The notes beneath the pieces are model-generated. The model ran no database searches and was not told the origin of the DNA. It was given only the letters and a program-made list of their open reading frames with translations. Shown piece after piece: positions 44,798-54,549 of a stretch of 64,000 nt of DNA; position 1 is the first letter of the stretch; every line of letters begins with the position of its first letter. Source of the stretch: Prochlorococcus sp. AG-347-I19 (lineage in GTDB: Bacteria > Cyanobacteriota > Cyanobacteriia > PCC-6307 > Cyanobiaceae); contig QCBO01000001.1 of assembly GCA_003279105.1 (NCBI GenBank), forward strand, positions 417,131 to 481,130. The letters are read 5' to 3'. The translations under genes and the position numbers were made by a program.

Positions 44798-45451
44798 TTA
44801 CCAACCGTTTTCTTTAAGCCACTCGGAAGAAATATTATTAGAAGATAAATCTTGATTACTATTTTTATTAAATAAAAGTAATTTCTCTACATATTTAATT
44901 AGTGCATCTGCTTCAAGGTTTACGCTGTCACCGATATTTAATTTATTCAGATTTGTGTTATGCCAAGTATGAGGAATTATCGCAATAGTAAATATTTCTC
45001 CTTCCCGCTCATATTTTGCAATTGTAAGACTTATACCATTCACACAAATACTCCCTTTATTAACTACATATTTTGAAAAATTATTATTTTTCCACTTTAT
45101 TGATAAGAGCCAAGATTTCTCTAATTTTTCTATATTCTCAACTGTTCCAAGGCCATCGACATGTCCACTGACTATATGCCCTCCTAGACGGTCAGACACC
45201 CTAAGAGCGGGCTCCAAATTAACAATCTGATTCAAGTTCGACTTTACTCCTAAAGTTGTTTTTTTTAATGTCTCCTCACTAACATCAACAGTAAATTTAT
45301 TTTGAAAAATCTCTTTAACTGTCAAACAAATTCCATCAACAGCTATGCTGTCACCAATTGCCATATCAAATAAATTATCTAGAATTTCAATTTCTAAAAT
45401 ATTTTTTTCTTGTCTTAGTTTTCCAACTGATTGAATTATTCCTGTAAACAT
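44798..45451 (-). CDS. ribE: Riboflavin synthase alpha chain
   Basis: Dismutates two lumazines to riboflavin. 217 residues, two tandem lumazine-binding domains. The N-terminal MFTGIIQSVG (1-10), IAVDGICLTV (about 38-47), GGHIVSGHVDGLG (about 90-102) and the second-domain VNGISLTIA (about 140-148) are classic. ATG start at 45451. No FMN riboswitch is evident in the 110 bases upstream, although I cannot exclude one without a folding search. Confidence 0.96.
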   Translation of the reverse strand: MFTGIIQSVGKLRQEKNILEIEILDNLFDMAIGDSIAVDGICLTVKEIFQNKFTVDVSEETLKKTTLGVKSNLNQIVNLEPALRVSDRLGGHIVSGHVDGLGTVENIEKLEKSWLLSIKWKNNNFSKYVVNKGSICVNGISLTIAKYEREGEIFTIAIIPHTWHNTNLNKLNIGDSVNLEADALIKYVEKLLLFNKNSNQDLSSNNISSEWLKENGW

Positions 45452-45561
45452 AGTTTAAAAAAATATTTTTGCAAAATTTTGTATTTACTTTAATTTACTT
45501 TAAATCATTTTCAACTATAAATAAATTAAAGATTAAATAAAAAGAAATTGATCATATTTAG

Positions 45562-46704
45562 ATGATTATTAATTCACAAAAAAGATCATTTGGTAGAGGG
45601 GCGAAAGTAAGCTTATTCACTTTGGGGACAATGCGAGCAACTGAAAGTCTAGAAAAAATGTATAGCATAATAAAAAATGCATATTATGTAGGAATTAACC
45701 ACATAGAAACAGCACCCTCTTATGGTGATGCTGAATCACTTATTGGAAATTCAATAAAAAAATTAGCAATAGAAGAGAATATAAAAGAAAAAAATTGGGT
45801 GATTACTTCCAAAGTTTTACCAAAGGGTGATTTTGACTTTTTAAAAAATAATTTTAAAAAGTCTCTTAAAAATTTAAATCGCGAGAAAATTAATAATCTT
45901 GCAATTCACGGACTCAACTTAAAACAACATCTAGATTGGGTTCTTTCTGGAGAGGGTAAGAAATTCATTTCTTGGATACTTGAGAAGGAACTAGTTGATC
46001 AAGTGGGTTTTAGTTCTCACGGAAGTTATTCACTAATTCAAGATGCAATTAACTGTGAAGTTTTTACTTTTTGTAGTCTTCATTTACATTATTTAGATCA
46101 ATCTAAGATTGCTTTAGCAGAGGAAGCTATAAAAAAAGGTATGGGAGTTTTAGCAATATCACCTGCAGATAAAGGCGGTAGATTATATTCTCCAAGTGAT
46201 ATTTTGATAGAGGCCTCTAAGCCTTTTCATCCATTAGAATTAGCGTATCGATTTCTTCTCGCAAAAGGCATTACGACTTTATCCTTGGGGGCGACAAACA
46301 AAAAAGATTTTGAATTTGCGCATAAACTTAGAAACTCATTTGAGAAGCTTACAAAACTTGAAAAAAGCGCCCTTAATAAAATTGAGGAAGTTTCTAATGA
46401 AAGATTAAACTCAACCAAATGTGAACAATGTAGATCTTGTCTTCCATGTCCAAATGAAGTGCCTATTCCAGAAATACTTCGTTTAAGAAATATATCTATT
46501 GGTTATGGCCAATTAGAATTTGCAAAAGAAAGATATAATTTAATAGGAAAAGCTGGCCACTGGTGGGAAGAAAAAAATTCCTCATTTTGTCAAGAATGTA
46601 ATAAATGTGTTCCTAAATGTCCTAGTAAATTAGATATACCAAATTTATTAAAAGAAACTCATAACTTATTAATTGAAAATCCTACAAAAAGATTATGGGG
46701 ATAA
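45562..46704 (+). CDS. Aldo/keto reductase with C-terminal 4Fe-4S domain
   Basis: 380 residues. The AKR TIM barrel (about 1-290) has NHIETAPSYGDAE (about 45-57, Asp/Tyr region partly changed) and VGFSSHG (about 152-158), with SLGATN near the end. A ferredoxin-like domain follows with two cysteine clusters, CEQCRSCLPCP (about 289-299) and CQECNKCVPKCP (about 344-355), spaced to hold Fe-S clusters. This fused family is common but poorly characterised. Its 3' end overlaps the convergent substrate-binding protein by 12 bases. Confidence 0.88.
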   Translation: MIINSQKRSFGRGAKVSLFTLGTMRATESLEKMYSIIKNAYYVGINHIETAPSYGDAESLIGNSIKKLAIEENIKEKNWVITSKVLPKGDFDFLKNNFKKSLKNLNREKINNLAIHGLNLKQHLDWVLSGEGKKFISWILEKELVDQVGFSSHGSYSLIQDAINCEVFTFCSLHLHYLDQSKIALAEEAIKKGMGVLAISPADKGGRLYSPSDILIEASKPFHPLELAYRFLLAKGITTLSLGATNKKDFEFAHKLRNSFEKLTKLEKSALNKIEEVSNERLNSTKCEQCRSCLPCPNEVPIPEILRLRNISIGYGQLEFAKERYNLIGKAGHWWEEKNSSFCQECNKCVPKCPSKLDIPNLLKETHNLLIENPTKRLWG

Positions 46705-47691
46705 GGACTCATTCCAGATATTTTTAAGATTAATTTTTTGTTCATTTGTTAAGACAGGGAAAGACCAACTATTTTCCCAACATTTCTCAGAAGGTCCTGA
46801 GATGGGGAGCATTTCAGTTTTATATTTACTTTGCAAATAATCACTATTGAATGGAAGATACCAACCCTGGCTTACTAATTTATCTACTATTGATTTATTT
46901 TCTAAAGATTTAATCCATTTCATTAATATTGCATTATTTAGATTTGATCGACTAAGTAGAAAATGCCACATCAAAGGTACGCCTTGGCTAGGGAAAACTA
47001 AAGAAAGCCTTGGATCTATTTTTAAATATTTTGAACAAAGACTGTAAGGAACTATTGCGACAATAGCATCAGAATTAATCAACCAATTGAGCATATTTTT
47101 ATCATCAAATAACATAGCTTGGCTTTTGAGTTTTTTTAAAGAATTAGATGAATTAATTTTTTGAGCAATTGAAAATATTATTCTGGGACTTTGAGGAAAA
47201 ATAATTTTCCCAGTTAATTTTTCAGAAAGAAGAAAATCCCAAGATGTTATTGCTGAAGTTATTAATTCTTTATTATTTTTAATGATGATTGTATAGGGTA
47301 CTACGCCAATAGGAAATAATTTACTCCTCTGATTTTGATTAAAGCTTCCCAAAAAATCTATCGATCTCTTATCCAAATTTTCGAACAGTGCATATTCATT
47401 TATTTTTTCAAATTCTGAAAAATCTATACTAGAAATCCATCCATCATTTATTAAAGTAAAGTCAGAATTCAAAATTGTGTTTCTATTTTTTTGTAGCTGA
47501 ATATTTTCAAAATTAATTTTTTCCTGCTTCCAATCTTTTGGAATCGTATCTTTAAAAGATTCTGGATAAAAAGAATTTTGTAATGCAATTTTTACTTTAT
47601 TAGGTAGATTACTGCAAGAGTTTAAGAAAAATAAAAGCGAAAGCTTACCACAATTTAAAAATTCTCTTCTGGTTGCAAATTTTGAAAACAT
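46693..47691 (-). CDS. Substrate-binding-like lipoprotein with twin-arginine leader
   Basis: 332 residues, similar in shape to periplasmic solute-binding proteins of the spermidine/iron class, but I cannot assign a ligand. The leader has TRREFL (about 7-12), a hydrophobic stretch and a lipobox LNSC (cysteine about residue 26), so a Tat-exported lipoprotein is plausible. The body has VVPYTIIIKNN-like and IVAIVPYSLCSKYL segments typical of a two-lobed fold. It begins directly after the CobT-like stop and is last in the topA operon. No permease or ATPase is adjacent. Confidence 0.65.
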   Translation of the reverse strand: MFSKFATRREFLNCGKLSLLFFLNSCSNLPNKVKIALQNSFYPESFKDTIPKDWKQEKINFENIQLQKNRNTILNSDFTLINDGWISSIDFSEFEKINEYALFENLDKRSIDFLGSFNQNQRSKLFPIGVVPYTIIIKNNKELITSAITSWDFLLSEKLTGKIIFPQSPRIIFSIAQKINSSNSLKKLKSQAMLFDDKNMLNWLINSDAIVAIVPYSLCSKYLKIDPRLSLVFPSQGVPLMWHFLLSRSNLNNAILMKWIKSLENKSIVDKLVSQGWYLPFNSDYLQSKYKTEMLPISGPSEKCWENSWSFPVLTNEQKINLKNIWNESLSP

Positions 47692-48849
47692 TCAGCAATC
47701 CTTCTCTAAAGAAATTTGACCTAGGCCCTTCATCATTTCCAGATTTTGTTGACACAATGAAACTATTTCTTCGTTTTTAAATCCATCTAAGAAAGCAAGC
47801 AATGATATTCCACCAGCACCTACACCTTCTTTTACATGACCTAATTCATAATCCTTCAATTCTTTGTATTTTGAAGATTTAAAATTTAAAGGACTCGCTA
47901 AACCTAATAATTTGACATCATATTTTTCATTAATTAGATTTACTAAATCATTTAGAGAATTATCTTTCACAAGCCACCCAGTTGTCGCAATAAAAACATC
48001 TTCAATAAATTCATCTTTATTTTTTTCGCCTAAAAATTCTAATACAAGCAAAATGACTGCTAACATCTGACTTCCTCCAGACAATATTACAGGTTGTTTT
48101 GCTAACCTGGCACCAATTAATAGACCCATTGAAAAAGCTTGGAAAGGATCACCTACTGCCGCGACAACATCAAAAGAGTCAGAATCAGCCTTGAAATTCG
48201 CATTTAAAAGTCCCCTTTTAATTACCTGTCTTCTTAGTTCTCTTGGAGCTTTAAATAAACTACTCCCTACTAAATTAGATACCTGCAAACCAAAAGCTTC
48301 CATTACTGCCTGAGCAGTTGTGGTGCCCCCCGGTACAGATTCAGAAATTAAAACTGATTGTTTTAAGGATTTTCCTATCGCAAGACCTTTCTCATAGAGA
48401 TTTAAAACTCTCTCTTTAGTCATCGATTTACCAGTGGTAAGACAATTTGATGGGCCTAAATTTCTATCTTCTACAACCAAATGATTAAAATAAGGCTTTG
48501 CTCCTATTCCCAGAGGAACAATAACTGGATAAGTATTTATCAGCTTTGAACAAACATGACTGATTAGGGCCGGAGTTACTCCTGCATTGAGAAGAGGTAA
48601 TTTATATTTATGATCTTTTGAAGCACCCTCAAGTAAAAATTCAGCATCTGCGAGAGCAGTTGTTCTCCTCGATTTTGGATTAATACCTGCTGCGGAAATT
48701 CCTGGAATTTGTGATGTGTTAGTGCCAGCAATTATAAGAAATATTTTTAAATTTTTAATATTCTTTTTCAGTATTTCTATCTTATTGAGTTGTCTTTTTT
48801 TATTGGATTCATTTCCAAAAAAATTTATCCCTAATTCTGTACTGTACAT
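47692..48849 (-). CDS. CobT-like nicotinate-nucleotide phosphoribosyltransferase
   Basis: 385 residues, the long cyanobacterial and archaeal relative of CobT. CobT activates the lower ligand base for corrinoids; Prochlorococcus makes pseudocobalamin with adenine. Family traits include GTNTSQIPGISAAGINPKSRR (two parts: GTNTSQIPG and AAGINPKSRR, about 42-62), TPALISHVCS (about 95-104), SVPGGTTTAQAVMEAFG (about 170-186) and GGSQMLAVILL (about 254-264). Twelve bases separate it from the membrane gene upstream. Substrate base and exact reaction are inferred. Confidence 0.82.
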   Translation of the reverse strand: MYSTELGINFFGNESNKKRQLNKIEILKKNIKNLKIFLIIAGTNTSQIPGISAAGINPKSRRTTALADAEFLLEGASKDHKYKLPLLNAGVTPALISHVCSKLINTYPVIVPLGIGAKPYFNHLVVEDRNLGPSNCLTTGKSMTKERVLNLYEKGLAIGKSLKQSVLISESVPGGTTTAQAVMEAFGLQVSNLVGSSLFKAPRELRRQVIKRGLLNANFKADSDSFDVVAAVGDPFQAFSMGLLIGARLAKQPVILSGGSQMLAVILLVLEFLGEKNKDEFIEDVFIATTGWLVKDNSLNDLVNLINEKYDVKLLGLASPLNFKSSKYKELKDYELGHVKEGVGAGGISLLAFLDGFKNEEIVSLCQQNLEMMKGLGQISLEKDC

Positions 48850-48861
48850 TCTTACTTTTTT

Positions 48862-49500
48862 TTAATTATTAAAATTAACTAAGCTATTTAACAATCTTGG
48901 AGGATCTGGGATGGTTAATTTAAATCTAGGAAACAGAGAATAGGCAACTACATGTACAGTTAAAACATAAACTATTTCTTGAAAAATTATTAATAAAATT
49001 GCACCTAGTTGTATACTCAAAATTGAGGGATATAAAGGTAAATTAAATAATCCAATTAACTTTTCTATTAGACCATAACTCGCTCTAGTAATTAACACCC
49101 AAAGATTATCTCCAACCAAAGTAGATAATGCTATTACTCTTATTAAAAAGCCAAGGGTTCCAATAACAACTCCCCCCGTTAAACTAAGTTTCCAACTCTT
49201 TTCTTTAAACCAACACCAACCTAGCCAAAAAGCCAAAATCCCATAAGGAAATAAAAATAAAGTTCCTCTAACAGGACCCATAATTATGAATAAAAGTAGA
49301 AATTGTATTAAAAGTCCTTCCAATGCAATTTTACTTCCCCTTCTCAAGTGCAACAAGATCATTGGGAGGGGTAAAATCAACCTTAATAAAGCTCCCCCAA
49401 TTGGCAGATAATATAATGCAACCCATAATAAAGACGAAAGAGATGCTAAATAAGAGGTCTCGACAATATTTAATGCTTCAGTTTTTGTTGTTATTTTCAT
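48862..49500 (-). CDS. DUF2232-like polytopic membrane protein
   Basis: 212 residues with about seven hydrophobic helices covering most of the chain, and short charged loops (HLRRGSKIALEG, about 52-63). The pattern fits cyanobacterial DUF2232-type membrane proteins; their function is unknown. It lies 20 bases after the repeat lipoprotein and 12 bases before the CobT-like gene, so it is inside one leftward transcript. A role as membrane component of vitamin transport is possible by analogy but unproven. Confidence 0.7.
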   Translation of the reverse strand: MKITTKTEALNIVETSYLASLSSLLWVALYYLPIGGALLRLILPLPMILLHLRRGSKIALEGLLIQFLLLFIIMGPVRGTLFLFPYGILAFWLGWCWFKEKSWKLSLTGGVVIGTLGFLIRVIALSTLVGDNLWVLITRASYGLIEKLIGLFNLPLYPSILSIQLGAILLIIFQEIVYVLTVHVVAYSLFPRFKLTIPDPPRLLNSLVNFNN

Positions 49501-49520
49501 TTTTTGTTTAATATTTTTAA

Positions 49521-50222
49521 TTAATTTTTATTCATACTTTTATTTTTTGAATCTAAGATACGTTCAATCTTTTCTATTTCAAAATTTACCTCAGAATTAC
49601 TCAATATGGAACTCAACTCTTCAGTGGGATCTTTTGGATCTACATCTTTTAAAATGAATATTATTTTGTAAGATTGAAGCTCAATTTTTCTTTTTTTTGA
49701 AAGATTCTTAATTTTTTTATTTTTTTTATCATCAAATTTTTTGTTTTCTTTTTCTAAATTTATATCTTTTTTATTTTCTGGAACATTTTTTGGCTGCACT
49801 ACTTTTTTAATTTTTTTATTTTTTTTATCATCAAATTTTTTGTTTTCTTTTTCTAAATTTATATCTTTTTTATTTTCTGGAACATTTTTTGGCTGCACTA
49901 CTTTTTTAATTTTTTTATTTTTTTTATCATCAAATTTTTTGTTTTCTTTTTCTAAATTTATATCTTTTTTATTTTCTGGAACATTTTTTGGCTGCACTAC
50001 TTTTTTAATTTTTTTATTTTTTTTATCATCAAATTTTTTGTTTTCTTTTTCTAAATTTATGTCTTTTTTATTTAATAAGTTATTTTGTAAATCTTCATTT
50101 TTGCTTGTTTTTTCTAAATCATTAAAACTACTTTCAAGAAAATTTCCAATCCTCCCTCCAGAGCATGATTGCAAGAAAATTAAAAAAATTAATAAAAAAA
50201 ATTCTTTTTTTTTAAAAATCAT
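49521..50222 (-). CDS. Lys-rich repeat lipoprotein, hypothetical
   Basis: 233 residues. The leader KKKEFFLLIFLIFLQSCSGG contains a lipobox LQSC (cysteine about residue 20), so it is probably a lipoprotein. Most of the mature chain is a highly charged, lysine-rich array of 33-residue repeats (NKKDINLEKENKKFDD, then KKNKKIKKVVQPKNVPE). The C-terminal 60 residues (LQSYKIIFILKDVDPKDPTEEL and onward) look folded and may be the functional part. No known family. It begins 7 bases after topA. Confidence 0.68.
   Translation of the reverse strand: MIFKKKEFFLLIFLIFLQSCSGGRIGNFLESSFNDLEKTSKNEDLQNNLLNKKDINLEKENKKFDDKKNKKIKKVVQPKNVPENKKDINLEKENKKFDDKKNKKIKKVVQPKNVPENKKDINLEKENKKFDDKKNKKIKKVVQPKNVPENKKDINLEKENKKFDDKKNKKIKNLSKKRKIELQSYKIIFILKDVDPKDPTEELSSILSNSEVNFEIEKIERILDSKNKSMNKN
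49702..50080 (-). repeat. 99-bp tandem repeat array in the lipoprotein gene
   Basis: A motif TTGTTTTCTTTTTC recurs at 49741, 49840, 49939 and 50038, giving an exact 99-bp period. The inner units are nearly identical; the copy nearest 50080 diverges (ATGTC in place of ATATC, then a different continuation) and the copy nearest 49702 is partial. The unit codes 33 residues in frame. Such identity indicates recent unequal recombination or slippage. Confidence 0.95.
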
Positions 50223-50229
50223 ATTTTTT

Positions 50230-52837
50230 CTAACTTTTCTTTTTACTTGTAGTTTTTTTATTACTAATCTTTGTTTTTTTTAAAATTGCGCCTTTTTTAT
50301 CTTTTAGTTTTTCTTCTAAAAGAGATACTGCTTCATCTATGGTAAATTTTTCTATGTCAGTATCTTTGGCAATCGAAACATTAATTTTGCCACATTTTAA
50401 ATAGACACCATATCTTCCATTTAATATTTGAATTTTTTCTTTAAATTCTTTCGGTTTTCCAAAGTCTTTAAGTACCTCTTGACCACCTCTACCCATTTTT
50501 GGCATCGCAAGAATTTCTAAAGCTCGTTTTATATCAACAGTAAAAACATCATCCTCTTTCTTTAAGGATCTATTTTCAGATTCAGATTCATTTTTAATCC
50601 ATTTGATGTAAGGGCCAAATCTTCCTCTATCAGCTTCAACAACTCCTCCTTCAGGATGAACTCCTAACAATCTAGGTAAACTTAAAAGTTCAAGCGCTTC
50701 ATCTAGAGTTAGATCATCAGTTTTCAATTCTTTGGGTAATGAAGCTCTTCTTGGTTTAGCTTTATCTTGATCATTATTTCCCAATTGTACGTAAGGTCCA
50801 TAAGGGCCAAATCTTAAAAAGACTTTTTCCCCAGTTTTCGGGTCAGTTCCAAGATCTGATGGGCCACTTAAAATTTGATCAACTTGCTTTATATCTAAAT
50901 CTCCAGGAGTAATATCCATTGGAAGATTACCTTTAGCCTGAATTTCATTACCAGATGCATCAATTTTTGTACCCTCTAGCCAAGGTCCGTTAGAGCCTAT
51001 TCTGACTACGCAAGGAAGGTCTTCGAAATCAACTTGTCTATAAGCTTTACCATCAATATCACCCTCTGTTTTCTGAACTTTTACCTCCAAACCATTTTTA
51101 CCTTTATAGAAAGTTTCTAGGTATGGTAGCCACTCAAGATTACCAGAAGATATTTCATCCAATGAAGATTCCATTTTTGCAGTAAAAGTAGTATCAACCA
51201 GATCAGGAAAATGTTCTTCTAATAGAGCAGTAACAGCAAAAGCTGTAAACGTTGGAGCCAAAGTATTGGAAGATATATTCGCATAACCTCTATCAACTAT
51301 GGTCCCAATAATGCTGGCATAGGTGGAAGGTCTCCCAATCCCTTCTTTTTCAAGAACTTTAACTAATGCAGCCTCTGTATATCTTGCAGGAGGTTTAGTT
51401 TCATGAAAAGTAGATTCCTTATTAGTAACTTCAAGACATGTTCCAGTTGTTAAGTTTGGGAGAATAATTTCTTGTTGTTCAAGGGATGAACTTGGGTCAT
51501 CACTTCCCTCGACATAAGCTCTGAAGAATCCTGCGAAATCAATACTTTTCCCGCTCGATTTAAATAATCCATCCCCTACGCTAATTTCAGCATTAATCAT
51601 TGTTAATCTAGCTTCCGCCATTTGACTAGCTACAGTTCTTTTCCAAATTAAATCGTAAAGTGATAAGTCTCTACCAGTTAGATTAGTTTCCTTTGGTGTT
51701 TTAAATACCTCACCTGCCGGCCTAATAGCTTCGTGTGCTTCTTGAGCATTTCTTGCAGTTGAATTAAATTGTCTTGGTGAGTTAGATAAATATTCTTTCC
51801 CATACATAGAACTGACACATTCTCTAGCAGCTCTTGTGGCTTGTTCGGAGAGATGAACCGAATCAGTTCTCATATATGTTATGAAACCTCTCTCATATAG
51901 ACCTTGTGCACATCTCATAGTTTCTCTTGCAGACAAACGAAGCTTCCTATTTGCTTCTTGTTGTAATGTGCTAGTTGTAAATGGAGGAACTGGCTTTCGA
52001 ATGGATGGCTTTTTTTCGATTTTTGAGACTAACCAATCCTCTGAGGAAAAAGTCTTCAATAAATCATTTATTTGTTCTTCTCCAATTATTAAGGATTTGT
52101 TTCCTTCTTTTAATTTACCGGTTTGTTCGTCGAAATCGGAACCGTTAGAAATTCTTTGACCGTTTAAACTGAATAATTTAGTTTCGAAAGTAATATTATC
52201 TTTTACTAGGGAAGCTTTAATCCCCCAGTAACTAGCTTTTTTAAAGGATCTTCTTTCTCTCTCTCGCCTAACAAGAAGTCTTACAGAAACTGATTGGACA
52301 CGACCAGCAGATAGTCGGGGGGGCTACCTTCTTCCAAAGTAAAGGAGATAATTCATATCCAAAAAGCCTATCCAAGATTCTTCTTGTTTCTTGAGCCTGA
52401 ACAAGTTCCATATCAATTTCTCTTGTTTGGTCTAAAGCTTTATTAATTGCCTTTTTTGTGATTTCATGAAAAACCATTCTCTTAGTTGGTATTTTAGGCT
52501 TAAGTATTTGCAAGAGATGCCAGCTAATACTCTCTCCCTCTCTATCTTCATCAGTTGCCAGTAATAGCTGGTTCGCACCTTTCAATGCATCTTTTAACTC
52601 TTTAACAACCTTTTTCTTATCTTTTGGAACTATATAAAGGGGTTCAAAATCTTCTGTTGTATTAACTCCTATCCTTGACCATTTTTCCTTTTTAACCGCA
52701 GCAGGTATTTCAGCAGCTCCTTTTGGAAGATCTCTTACATGTCCCATTGAAGCGAGAACTTCATAATTAGGAGGCAAAAACTTTCTTATGGTTTTTGCTT
52801 TGGTGGGACTTTCAACAATAACAAGTGTGTGATCCAA
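50230..52837 (-). pseudogene. topA: DNA topoisomerase I with an internal frameshift
   Basis: Type IA topoisomerase that relaxes negative supercoils. Two frames together give a full enzyme of about 868 residues. The N-terminal frame (52268-52837) has the Toprim motifs [12 protein letters not shown] and TDEDREGE; the C-terminal frame (ending 50230) has the catalytic tyrosine in FITYMRTDS (about residue 321 of the joined protein), LLEEHFPDLVDTTFTAKME and several C-terminal Lys-rich repeat domains. The join is in a run of seven G (52317-52323): removing one G restores [13 protein letters not shown] and keeps an open frame all the way to the tyrosine domain. As given, the N-terminal frame runs into a premature stop about 16 residues later (52268-52270). 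Sequencing error, true mutation or slippage rescue are all possible. Confidence 0.93.
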
Positions 52838-53012
52838 GGTTTATTTCAAAAATTGGTGTTTTTGTTCTGTTAGGGCATATTATGATTATTTGAAGCTTTT
52901 TCAAGTATTTTCTTCTGAAAATTTCAAAAAACATACCCACAAATTATAATCAAGTTAAGATTAACTCTTAGACCCTTACAATCAAACATCTAATTTAATC
53001 CAATTTAATAAA

Positions 53013-54533
53013 GTGCCCAACGAAATCTTTACAATTAATTTAAATGCTCAAGCCATTATTCCAGAGGCTTTTATTTTATTAGGTATTGTTGGAACACTTC
53101 TTGTAGATTTAGCTGGAGAAAAAACTGCATCAAAATGGGCACCAATAATTTGCTATTTATCAATTGGCAGCTCTCTCATTAGTTTGGCATTGCAATGGAG
53201 TAATCCTGTAGAAAGCGCATTCCTTGGGTCCTTTAATTCAGATAATTTGGCAATCGCATTTAGAGCAATAATTTCTTTATCAACCTTAATATCTTTACTT
53301 ATAAGTTGGCGGTATACAGAACAAAGTGGTAGCCCAATTGGCGAGTTTGCTGCAATAGTTCTTTCGGCCACCCTTGGAGCAATGCTTTTGTGTGGATCTA
53401 CTGACCTTATAAGTGTATTTATATCTCTGGAAACTTTATCCGTAGCAAGTTACTTACTTTCTGGTTACCTCAAGAGAGATCCAAGAAGTTCAGAAGCGGC
53501 CTTAAAATACCTCCTTGTTGGATCAGCTGCTGCTGCGGTCTATTTGTATGGATCCTCTTTTCTTTATGGATTAAGTGGTTCAACAAACTTAACGACCATA
53601 GGTTTAGAAATTATCAATAAGCCATCCTTTATTACTTCACTAGCTCTTGTATTTGTCTTATCAACAGTTGCCTTTAAAATTGCTGCTGTTCCCTTTCATC
53701 AATGGACTCCTGATGTATATGAGGGTTCACCTACACCTGTAGTAGCTTTTTTATCTGTTGGTTCAAAAACAGCGGGCTTTGCATTTGCAATAAGAATATT
53801 AAGCACAACTTTCTCTTCTTTTGACGAAGAATGGAAACTTTTATTTACCATTTTGGCAATATTGAGCATGGCTCTAGGAAATGTTGTAGCTCTAGCTCAA
53901 ACCTCAATGAAAAGGATGCTAGCTTACAGTTCTATTGGACAAGCAGGATTTGTAATGATTGGAATAGTATCTGGCACACAAGATGGTTTATCATCTGCTG
54001 TTTTATATTTGGCTGCATATTTATTTATGAATTTGGGTGCATTTTCTTGTGTAATACTTTTCTCACTAAGAACTGGTTCTGACAGAATTCTTGATTACTC
54101 AGGACTTTACCAAAAAGATCCTCTCATTACATTAGGCTTAAGCCTTTGTCTTCTATCTCTTGGAGGGTTACCTCCAATGTTGGGATTTTTTGGAAAGATA
54201 TACTTGTTCTTTGCAGGTTGGGCGAATCATCAATATCTACTAGTAATTGTTGGATTAGTAACTTCAGTTATATCTATTTATTACTACATTTCAGTGATAA
54301 AAATGATGGTAGTTAAAGAACCACAGGAAGCTTCTGAAATAGTCAAATCATATCCTGAAATTAATTGGGGAATTGTAGGATTACCTCCCTTGAGAATTGC
54401 ACTTTATACTTGCGTCGCAGTGACTGCTCTTGGAGGAATCCTGTCTAATCCTCTTTTTAAATTAGCTAATACAGCAGTTTCAGAAACTCCTTTCTTACAA
54501 GATATTATTGCTACAGCAAACAATATTTCCTAG
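53013..54533 (+). CDS. ndhB: NAD(P)H-quinone oxidoreductase subunit 2
   Basis: Proton-pumping membrane subunit of the NDH-1 complex that drives cyclic electron flow and respiration. 506 residues, about 14 helices. Family motifs are [31 protein letters not shown] (several pieces, about 132-166), [23 protein letters not shown] (about 224-246), [18 protein letters not shown] (about 302-319) and [15 protein letters not shown]. The start is GTG at 53013; the product fits NdhB from its first residues. Divergent from topA across 175 bases. Confidence 0.96.
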   Translation: MPNEIFTINLNAQAIIPEAFILLGIVGTLLVDLAGEKTASKWAPIICYLSIGSSLISLALQWSNPVESAFLGSFNSDNLAIAFRAIISLSTLISLLISWRYTEQSGSPIGEFAAIVLSATLGAMLLCGSTDLISVFISLETLSVASYLLSGYLKRDPRSSEAALKYLLVGSAAAAVYLYGSSFLYGLSGSTNLTTIGLEIINKPSFITSLALVFVLSTVAFKIAAVPFHQWTPDVYEGSPTPVVAFLSVGSKTAGFAFAIRILSTTFSSFDEEWKLLFTILAILSMALGNVVALAQTSMKRMLAYSSIGQAGFVMIGIVSGTQDGLSSAVLYLAAYLFMNLGAFSCVILFSLRTGSDRILDYSGLYQKDPLITLGLSLCLLSLGGLPPMLGFFGKIYLFFAGWANHQYLLVIVGLVTSVISIYYYISVIKMMVVKEPQEASEIVKSYPEINWGIVGLPPLRIALYTCVAVTALGGILSNPLFKLANTAVSETPFLQDIIATANNIS

Positions 54534-54549
54534 AAGAATTCTTCAATAA

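Noticed and set aside
49741..50283. Long plus-strand frame of 180 codons opposite the repeat lipoprotein
   Set aside because: It is an artefact of the 99-bp repeats, giving a Phe-rich repetitive peptide with no plausible fold; the opposite strand has a lipoprotein signal and folded tail.
52059..52267. TTG at 52057-52059 as a separate start for a stand-alone TopA C-terminal gene
   Set aside because: The frame stays open upstream with conserved TopA sequence up to the seven-G run, so a single frameshifted gene explains it better.
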